A stretch of DNA of 64,000 nucleotides from Clavelina lepadiformis. Its lineage: Eukaryota; Chordata; Ascidiacea; Aplousobranchia; Clavelinidae. The stretch spans positions 17,424,501 to 17,488,500 of the forward strand of contig NC_135241.1 in the NCBI RefSeq assembly GCF_947623445.1. The letters are read 5' to 3'. This document shows positions 34,487 to 44,300 of this stretch, piece after piece. How positions within the stretch are numbered: position 1 is the first letter of the stretch; every line of letters starts with the position of its first letter. A program made the position numbers and the translations under genes. Below the pieces are notes generated by a model, which was not told the origin of the DNA, ran no database searches, and saw only the letters and a list, made by a program, of their open reading frames with translations.

Positions 34487-34960
34487 CATACGTGTCAAAC
34501 TCCTAAAATACAATAAAACTTGGCCCGCAATGCTATTTTATACATTGAACTATTTCCGGCCCGCGAGATCATTGTACAGTATAACTTACTTTTTTCAAGC
34601 AAGAAACAAGATTATAACAAATCGCACAATACAGCAGCACAACAGTTGCCCCATCATACGATAGAATAAATCGATTTTTTCTAACGCTTGTAATCTGGGC
34701 TGCTTTTCTCTTTATTGTTTGTTAATTCTTTAATGCTTTTGCAAGGAGATGAATGAAACATAATGATGTAAGAGAAGAATAATCAAAAATAGCTCAGTCA
34801 AAAATCGTCAAAAACATCAAAAATTTGGTGTTGTTTCGCTGCTTGTTCTAATTCATGTACTCATGTCACGAAACGTTCAATCAAGTTTTATCCTTACGGC
34901 CCACGGCGTTAAATAAGTTTTGAGTTTTGGCCCCTGGTGCGATTGAGTTTGACACCCCTG
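34487..34960. mobile_element. hAT MITE with GTGTCAAACTC termini
   Basis: The left end CATACGTGTCAAACTC and the reverse complement of the right end, CAGGGGTGTCAAACTC, match over the inner 11 bases. The flanks are ATCTAGGC (34479-34486) and ATCTAGAC (34961-34968), a 7/8 match typical of an ageing 8-bp hAT duplication. There is no coding frame. The TIR is of the widespread Charlie/hAT type (CAGGGGTGTCAAAC). Confidence 0.8.
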
Positions 34961-34968
34961 ATCTAGAC

Positions 34969-36034
34969 AGTGCACATTTCTAAATCAATAACTTTTGGAG
35001 TGCAAAGCATACGCAGATCCGGTTATTTATACCAAACTTTCACTTCCGGATTTGCATTTTTTGTACTGTCCAAAAAAATCTGAACTGCGCTACACTTCAT
35101 TACAAAAACTTTTATAATATATCAGTCATCCAGGTGATAACCGTAACCCAATAACGAAGGATCGAAAACAGTAAAAAGATAGAAAATGCCAGGAAAAAAG
35201 CGAACTCATACGACGGACCGATGTTACTTACGTACTTGCACAGTTGTGAGATGGATAAGATTAAAAAAACACACCATTCGCTTGTATACAGAGCATTGCA
35301 CAAATTCATGAAATCGGTAAGGAAGCCTTCCACTAGACTAGGCCAACTACGGTAACGGGAATGGCATAAAAATGTTGCTCAACAAACAAGTATGGTATGA
35401 TATCACAAACTTTATTTTCAGACTACAAAACTGAAACTCGACAATGATTTCATCGCTCGAGCTTCGGCCAACAATCTTGTGTTCGTGCAAGTTCTGTCCT
35501 GGGTTAGGATAATTATAATCGTAACACTGGTCAACAAAAAATTTATTGCAAATCTACTAAAACTTATTCATAGGTAATTTTGGGGTGCTGAATCCAAATC
35601 TGACCTTAGTTTTCATCTGCAAGCTGTAGATTTTTTGCAAATCAAAATTTTTTATTTTTTGGAAAAACCCGAATTTTTCGCAAAGGGACATAACCTGTCA
35701 AATGAATTTATTGCTGAAAGTCCAAAAACCAGACTGAAGGCAAGTTAGGCAACAACATCTGCCAAAATATTTTTGTTTTATTACGAAAAGTTGTATCTAC
35801 AGACAGATATGCACCAAGCTTTGGGGAAAAAATGTAAAGAAAGGAGATTTTTTGCAAGTAAAATACTACTTGCATGCGAAAATCAAGTTGTCCAAGTAAA
35901 TGCCAAAGAAAAGTATGATGGCAGTCCATTAACTTGATGAAAGGACGCAAAAGTCAATTGTATTTTACGTTCTAACACGATGTGGACAAAAATTTGCGTT
36001 TGTAGATTTTTTGAGGACAGTAACGTTTGATGCT
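34969..36034. other. Intergenic, repeat debris
   Basis: Contains a short segment at about 35440-35510 similar to the SINE region at 22890-22960. No gene recognised. Confidence 0.4.
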
Positions 36035-37333
36035 TCAACAGTAGCCTAATCGGCCTTCATATGTCGGTCCCATCGACCTTGGTAGCGTTCTTCCACCGTC
36101 ATGATCGAGGTCCTGGTGGAATCGTTCTCCCTGTTCGTCACTGACGGTCCCTAGGTTTTCTGGGAACTTGTCCAGGTGACTGAACAGAAAATGAACTTTG
36201 ATGCTCATTTTTCATCCTAAATCACGAAAAGCTAAGAGCTTCTTGGATACAAGAATCTCATAGTTTTGTGCCTTTTTGTTCCCAAGGAAGTTCTTCATGA
36301 CATCTGCAAAAACCAACCACGCTGCTTTCTCCTTGGCATTCATCTTCTTGAAAAATTCTTGATCACGCACGAGTGTACGAATTTGGGGCCCATGAAACAC
36401 CCCCGCTTTAATTTTTTCATACGACAAAGCTGGGAAAGTATAAACCAGGTGATGAAAGCATTCACTGTCAAGACGTAAGGCTTTGACAAGCTGTTTCATC
36501 AAGCCTAACTTGATGTGAAGGGGAGGAAAAACAATTTTATCTCTGCTTATAATTTGGTTGTTTGGTACATTCGGCGTGCCAGCTTCAAGCGTTTCGCGTA
36601 TGGGCCACTCCTTTTGAGTTCAGTGTTTCTCACGTGCTCTACTGTCCCACATACTGAGATAACATTGGAATTCTGTGAATCCTCTTTGCTTTCCAAGCAG
36701 AAAACTAACCATTTTCAGGTCAACGTAAATGATCAGCCCATGCTCATGATACTTGAGCAAGTCAATGACTATTTTGATATCATCATGCTTTTCCTTCAAG
36801 ACAGTGGAGTGACCAATAGGAACAGCTCCATAAATATTTCCATTGTGCAAGAGGACGCGCTTGAGACTACGCTTGGAACTATCCAAAAACAATCGCCGTT
36901 CTCCTAGATCATATGATGAGATGTCTAATTGCCCAAGAAGGTCTGGTAAGTCATTGCAATAAATTAGCTGCTTTTTCTCGGAAAAATAGGATAGAAAGAT
37001 TTCATCTCTTTTACGGTAAAAGGAAACCTTTACGGAGCTATCCAGCACACATTTTTCATCGAGCCTGGAGGCTAAGAGCTCAGCTGGTTGCTTGGGCAGA
37101 TTTAAATCACGTACCAAGTCATTCAGCTCAGACTGGTTAAATTGCTCAGGAGTTAATTTGGTTTCAGAGAAAGAGTCTTCAGATTCTGTATCTATTCTCT
37201 TATACTCGCATTCCGTGACATCTTCCCTCTCAGATTCAGTTTCTTCATCTTCAGAAGGTACAAAACCATGAAATCTGAATAAGCCTGTCACGTACTGTTG
37301 AGCTCTCAAACCTGCAAAAACATCAGCATCCAA
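36035..37333 (-). pseudogene. Decayed transposon-borne orphan ORF, copy 2
   Basis: A minus-strand homologue of the frame at 18395-19413, with a longer preserved N-terminus (MDADVFAGLRAQQYVTG..., acidic region, then FLDSSKRSLKRVLLHNGN). The frame 37333-36620 ends in a TGA but stays open beyond it through WPIRETLEAG and FPPLHIKLGLMKQ. A second in-frame TGA follows LLAFRDLG. The reading then continues with MSIKVHFLFSHLD and GERFHQD before a frameshift and a TAG in the RYQGRWDRHM region. So two nonsense codons, one frameshift and a further stop separate it from a working gene. No TIR pair was found around this copy. Confidence 0.65.
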
Positions 37334-37439
37334 AAATTGTACGGAATCACTGAAAAAAACTCTTGCAAGAGAAAATGAAAAAAAAATGTTGACCTGTGAA
37401 TCGTTATTCGTAATCGATTGTGAATCGTTAGCATTTTAT

Positions 37440-37690
37440 GGCTGGCAGTTTGGCGCGACCAACAACAGATAGTCGTTGTTCAACGCCTTGCAGACTGCAT
37501 GGTCAATCAAACATCTTTCCTTGCAGCGAACAATGCCATTGACGTATCGTAATAACGTAAATGTAGAACAAGGTGCACTGCATAATTGTAAATTGTAAGG
37601 GCAACCGCAAAACTATTAAGACTGGTTCGGTTCACGAAAGTTTATCTACATTCTACAATATATTTAAAACGTTGCGCAGAGTTTTCTAGT
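37440..37690 (+). repeat. Dispersed repeat, copy B
   Basis: Counterpart of 22045-22285, diverged by substitutions and small indels. It follows the decayed orphan ORF copy 2 by about 100 bp. Here it is not bracketed by the 350-bp direct repeats, so the two repeats are independent units. Confidence 0.65.
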
Positions 37691-40600
37691 TAATTGTGAC
37701 ATATTGAAAACCTGTCGTAGTTAAAATTTGTTAAAAATATTTCACGTTATTGCGAAGCTAATAAAACAATTTCATACGTTGTTTTGGAGCCTAAAATATC
37801 GCTTTACTTCATTGATTTTTTGATTAACGTTCTAAAAGTAATCATCCAAGCTCTGGAAAGTGTAGGAAAGTAATCGATTTAATCGTCCAAAACGCACAAT
37901 TTGTTGGAATTAATCGAACAAAATCTTAGAAAAATCGATTATTTAATCGAATATTGCCCGGGTTTTAATGCAATTATTCGTCGCAATTGTCTGTCTAAAA
38001 AGGTCGATTACAAATTGAATAAAACCATTTACGTTACGTTTACTAGATTACTTGGTAGACGTAATCCTGGTTCCGATAGATACACACATTTTTTATATTT
38101 TTATAATTTGGAACTGTTCATCAAGACCACTAAACAAAGTAAGCGTCATTCACACCTTGCTCAAGGAAATTGCATTGGTATCGCAAGTCGCAACTGGAAA
38201 TCGAATCCGGTTCGCATTTGGCCTTTGGTAGTTTAACCCCGACGTAACGTACGCTTAAAGCAAAGGAAAACTCTCACGTAATGTTTCAAGACTAGGTTTG
38301 TTAAATTATGTTAAGTGTGTTGTACTTTGTTTCCGTTCGCGTCGAATTGGGATTACAAATGCTCACAAATATACTGTACGGATTGTTTTATAAAATATTT
38401 CATTTCAAAACGTAGTACCAAGAAAAAGTGAACGAATGACGAAATCGCCAGCCTGTCAAACGTTTTACAGCTTTAACTTTATCACATGTAGATGAGATTT
38501 TCGTGACACTAAAAATGCGAACCATCATCAAAAAGATTGAAAAGCACTGCACTAAATGTATCTTTACTTTTCTTTCGATGTTTTATCAGCTTATCTGTAT
38601 CCCAGTTACTGCACTACTTCAGTATCCAGCTTTACATGACTTTATTAATATATTTGTGTTTGTGAGCATTATTTTGTCAAATAAATTTTTTTGTGATTTA
38701 TTTATTGTATGTCGGGTTCAGTGGCCGTGCTAACCATTATTAATCTTTATCAATGGGTTCCATTAACTTATTCTTGCACGCTTTAAGCTTTTTGGGCTTT
38801 GCTGCTTTTTCCCGCTCATTGTTTGCTGGTGAAATTGTTATTTTATGACACTATAAGCGTTAAAATTTTATATTTCGTTCCCTCATAGACAATGACGAAA
38901 CATAAATAATACAATACAACCCTGCCTCTCTAAATCACTAACTACTTGACGTCACCAATACCAGGGTGCTATACCGATCAGTAACCACGTGACTTCACCG
39001 ATTGCAGGGAGCTACTCAGAGACAGTAGGCTTCAATTCGTGACGTCACAAGAAAATTTCAACATGTGCTCAGTTAAAACTGCTATTGCGACTATTTTTCG
39101 ACTAGATAAACGAGATAAGCCATCGCCTTATTATGATGTGACATCAGCATCCTCCGTTGCTTTTCTTTGCCACTTTCAACATTCTGTCACGCTCTTTTTA
39201 ACGACAGTCTTATTCATGGAAGCTATATGCCTATATAGCAAAACTGGATTTGTTCAGTGGTCACTGCGCAACGTACATTACGAATGAGCTTGCCTCGATC
39301 ATGGCCTGACGCGAGGGTAAGCGTGAAAACGCCAAGCTTGCACAACCAATTCACGTTAACTTGTGGATTGTACAGTCGGCAACCCGTTCTCCTTAGCATT
39401 CCAAATGTCCCTGGTGAGTTCCAACAGTACTCTGTGTAAGGCCTACAGAGTACAGACAGCTTAGCAAATAGCGATTGCTTGAGTTATCGAGTACCTCGCG
39501 AAAAACATATTGTTGACATGGTTTGTAAAACCTCAATCAAGCGTAACGAGTTTCCTCTTTTACTTTTGAAAACAAAGTTTAGTACTGTAGATTAAAGTTT
39601 CTTGAAGTTCGATAATTTGCAAATCGTGTAGACGAATTCACTGATGAGTTTTAGTGTTTTGCAGAACTGGTTGAGAAAACATCATATTTCTTTTCCATAG
39701 TAAATCCGTCTATTTGATAGTTTTAGCAAGTATAAATTCAGCAGGTTAATGGAACTTTATCCGACAAGCAGTGTCACTTCAGATGTACAGAACAGTATTC
39801 TTGAAGAATTAATTTCCAAGCTTTTAAAAAGCCAAGTGTGTTTATGATAAAAGTTGCTCGTTTTGAAAAACAGAAATACTTTTACGTAGGCCTATACGTG
39901 CTATAAATAATTGACAGCTACGAGCACGTGAGTCTTGTTATCAAAATCGACGAACATGTTTCACCGGCAGGTTTATTTTTTAGGACATTAATTTTGATAC
40001 AGAGAAAAAATGCACTATGGGTTAAACTGTAAAGGTATACTGTACGATTATAGTGGTAGTAGGGAGAGCGATAGATTTTAGTTACGTAAGTTTATGCCGT
40101 TAACGGTATAATGACTTTCAAGTTGAAAAAAACTTTGAAAAACAACTAATGTAAGTGTACAATTCGCGACCGTGTGTAGGTGTAGTATACGCTGCTTACC
40201 AGTTATATGTATGTTGACGGAGTCTTGTGCGTAACATTTCACTGTATTATGAATAGCCTATATTTCTATAGATTATTATCGGCAGTTTTCAGTACCTAAT
40301 GTCGCTAATGTATGAAATTTATGATACTACATTTGATGCTGTCAAAGCACAGTCGTGTTAAACAAACCTTATGTTGTCGCGAGTACCTATACGAATTTCT
40401 ATGTCAAATAATTCAAATGACGTAAAAAGAATCAATTTTTCAAACGCCGTGGTTATTTTTACCATTTTTTAAAATATTAATCCCAAAATAAACCTAATCT
40501 CCAAAAATTATCCAAAATATGGGATTTGATTTATCGATAAATGTTTTACTTGTGATATTTTAATCATCTCTTTTGTATTGGAATTATTCCCTTGAAAGCA

Positions 40601-40859
40601 TGTTCTTGTGTTCTCATTGTCGTGTGCCGTGGTAGGCTTACTTTGCTGCACCATGTTACAACTACTATAGAGTAGAGTAGTAGACCGATGTAAAAAACCC
40701 TATAGGCTGCCAGTATATTGTAACTGACTTTGAAATTGATAGTATCGAAAAGATATGCCTAATGCATGTGTCCTACGCAGTACTGGAGCGCTTCTCTGAC
40801 ACCGAACTCTGGCTCAAAGACGGCATTATGATGACATTTATACATAGCCTAGACACAGT
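37691..40859. other. Intergenic, no gene recognised
   Basis: Apart from the repeat at 38712-38925, I saw short open frames without motifs, an ATCGATTAAT-rich stretch at about 37860-37960 and ordinary AT-rich sequence. Confidence 0.4.
38712..38925. repeat. Uninterrupted copy of the 18-20 kb dispersed repeat (empty site)
   Basis: Contains gtggccgtgctaaccatta running directly into taatctttatca. The copy at 18.1/19.9 kb has the same flanks split by 1.8 kb of inserted DNA with a duplicated TTA. Similarity continues to about 38925. Non-coding. Confidence 0.6.
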
Positions 40860-40867
40860 ATCTAGAT

Positions 40868-41123
40868 CAGCGTGGTCCAACTTCTTTTCATCGCGGGCCA
40901 AAATCAGAACATTTTTTTATCTTGCGGGCCAATGTTTTTAAATTAGAACTGAAGAGCTTAGCTATTTAGCTACTTAGCTATTAAATGCTGATCAATGTGA
41001 CATCTGCGGTCGAGGTTCTTCCTCGACAATAGCGACTATCAAAGCTGACTATCAGTTCGTGGGCCAAAAAATCGGTGCTCGCGGGCCAACTTTGGCCCGC
41101 GGGCCTGCAGTTGGACCACGCTG
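40868..41123. mobile_element. hAT MITE, 256 bp, perfect TIRs and 8-bp TSD
   Basis: CAGCGTGGTCCAACT at 40868 is exactly mirrored by AGTTGGACCACGCTG ending at 41123. ATCTAGAT flanks both sides (40860-40867 and 41124-41131). The interior is rich in GCGGGCCAA/TTGGCCCGC, which can pair. Perfect ends and TSD indicate a fairly recent insertion. It lies about 210 bp upstream of the kinase-CCP gene start codon and could affect its promoter. Confidence 0.9.
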
Positions 41124-41332
41124 ATCTAGATAATGGGAGGCTTTTGTTAGGCTCTACAAAGCCCAAGCAGCTATCAAATTGACTGTGCACACCTGAGCCA
41201 GCGTATGTGCTGAGTTCAACTTAAAACTTTAGACTAGGTTATGGGTAATTTTTTAGCTTTTCTTTAGATAATGTCCTTGAAATAGTGTGATAATTTAGGG
41301 TAGTTGTTTGATGTTTCTTTTTGCTGCTAAAA

Positions 41333-44300
41333 ATGAGTTCTGGCGATGTGCACTCTTTAGCCGCAAGTGACTTGCTAAATAACCATATTTTCAACAATCG
41401 CCGTCATGAAGGCTCTTCAGACCAGCTACTTAACCAAACTGAGTTTCCTACCAATGCTCACATTTTCCTTGAGGCAGACTTCAACACGGAACAACTGCAT
41501 CTTGGAAGTGGAGGCTACGGGACAGTGATACGACGTGTTTTAAGGTCTCATGTTCGCCCTTTTACTGTGATGTGTGTTGCAGAAAAACGATTTCTAAACA
41601 CTCCCTCCCTAGAAAGGTAAGCGATAAAAACAATAATTTTACGTTTCAGGCAATGCACTTACTTAAGTTTTTTTCACTAGACTACATTTTTTACTATAAC
41701 ACAAAAGGTCTGCAAATAGCCATTTCAGCAAAACATTTTTGTTATATCGAATGTCCTTGGACATGCTTCAGCCAATGCAGGATACATTTTGTTGGTAACA
41801 TGTCGACCGCGAGTTACAATGGTGCAACAAGTATCTTTAAACTGTATATAATAGGGTGTCGCTTGTCCCAATGATATTTTAGGTTGTTAGTTGTTTGGTT
41901 TGTTTTGCAGTGATAAGCAATTGCGAGAAGCGATCAAAAAGGAAGCCAATGTTTTAGCTTCAATTCAACATGATCACGTTGTAAAACTTCTGGGGATAAA
42001 AATAGGTCATCACAATTTCAGTCTTATCATGGAATATATGCAAAATGGTTCTTGTCATGACTTCTTCAGAAAGCTTCCTTCCAGAATACAAAATACTGAC
42101 AAGTGGCCATTAAAATATCAAATGTCTGTACAGGTAGTTATTGCTTTGGTGCTATATGTGCGTCAGTGGTAGAGTGTTAGCATGTGTATCTATAACAGCG
42201 ATTAAAAAAGAGCCTACGTCATAACGTTTTATCCTGAGTTTGGTGTACAGTTGTATATCTAACCCGATCGAAATAGGAAGTGAACTAAAAGGATACTTCA
42301 TACTTTAGTTCCCTTTACAGATCACGTTTTCGTTGATCTAGGATTGCAAGGGTAAATTTATTGGTTATCAGTTGACCGCTTAGATTTAATTCTTAACTTA
42401 ATTGCTTTGGTTCCGAAATTGTTTTCATTGCCATCATGATTTCCTGGTGTCTGCCCATCGTGACATATATAAGTTCCAATGTTTCTCACGGTGGTGTGTT
42501 ATGATTTATGACATCATTGTGTTGTGTTGCAGGTCGCCAACGCCATGAAATTTCTTCATTCTTCTAATTTTCCATTAGATGCCGAAGCGCCGAAACATAT
42601 TCTTCATCTCGATTTAAAGTCCAGAAATGTTTTGGTGGACCACAAATTAAACGCAAAGGTGCCCTGCACTGCTGACTGAAGTTATACTATATTTTAACAC
42701 TTGTGCGTATGTGTATATGCCTAGTTATAATGTCTTGCTATGCAGCTTTGCGACTTCGGGCTGGCTCAACTTAAAACCATGAGCAGGATGACACAAGAAG
42801 CCGCAACAGGTATCGCAACAGTAATATACAAAATAAGGAGCTTTTAGAAGAGTAGGCTATAGCATGCAAGTTAAACTTTTGGTATAGCATGGGAATAGAA
42901 ATTCAAGCGTTTTTTTATAATAATAGCAAGCCAACGGCGAGATGGGAAAAGTCCTGGTGGAACCATCACACATATTGCTCCAGAACACCTCACAGGCAAC
43001 GTTCCCCCGTCTAGTAAATCCGACGTTTACAGGTAATTGTGTCGACTGCTTTCTGAAAACGTCCTTCGCATGGCCCATTGTCATGAGCAGGATTCTAACC
43101 CCCTTTATGAAGCGCTGTAATTGTTAAACCATTTTGTTTTTTTTGTTTCAGCTACGGAATTTTCTTGTGGGAAATTATGGCCGAAAGAGAACCGTACGAA
43201 CGTAAGCATGTAGTCAAGTGGTTTGAAATAAGCATGTAGGCCTAACTATACTGAGGTCTATATATACCTCCACTGCCTATAGGCAACAGTGCATTAAAAT
43301 ATTTCCATCATCGAAAAAGCGATTAACCTATATGGGTTTGTTTCCAGTTTTAATGCATTTTTCTCGAGGTGTTTAAAACTCTTTTGCTCTTTCCTGCAGA
43401 TGCCATTAGTAATGAAGTGCTAAAGCTACAAATTGCGGGGGGCAATCGTCCTGATGACTCTTTGTTGGATATCAATACTCCACTTGTCATGAAGGAATGT
43501 ATGGTCAAAGCTTGGCATCAAGACAAGACCAAACGTCCAGAATTCGAAAGTATACACTAATATACGAATACAATTGATTTTCAACGTATCGCATTAGCCT
43601 TCTTTGGCATAAGTTTGATAGACAGCATACGTTTTTGCGTTATTAATTTATTATGTATGATCTACTTTTTGAATATAACTTGACGGCTTCGAAACAAACT
43701 TGTGTTATTACTTCTGCAAAATAGTCTTACAACGTTTTGCAAATTTATGTTCTTAGAACTATATTCCATTTTGACCCAGCACATACCTTTTCCATTCAGT
43801 CCAGAAGAGACGCACAGAGCCGTGCAAACTATTCGACGACATTTGGTAATTCCTGTAATAAGTTTGTTTGCCGATCAATGCCGATGCCAAACCTTAAGGA
43901 GGTTTGTTTAAGGACGCAAACATACTTCGTGTGTCAAGTATGCTTTCCAGCTAAAAGAAAGATAATAATAAATGTTCATAAACTTAAAAACGCCGCTCTG
44001 GCATTTACAGGCATGTTCTTTTTTATTTAGGGCTGCGATAACGTTACCCATAGCGATAGCCAATTAATCAGCAGAGCGGAAAGATGTTCTTTTCCCAAAG
44101 AAACCACTCGAAGTGATGGAGACACAAGGTTAGGCTAGGCACTTCAGGCTATAATGCGCTGATATAGCATTATCTGCATCTTTCCACGAAAATTCCACAG
44201 AGTACGACAGCAAGCTCACCATCGCGCCTTCCAACATACGACCAGCAATGAGACTAGACCAAAGTTGCCGATACGACCCAACCCAGTTGGTAATGATCCT

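Noticed and set aside
36515..36907. 130-aa plus-strand frame
   Set aside because: Antisense to the orphan ORF copy 2; no independent motif.
43737..44030. 97-aa plus-strand frame downstream of the kinase exons
   Set aside because: It runs through likely intron sequence. Only 43800-43845 is used in the phase-consistent model, in a different frame.
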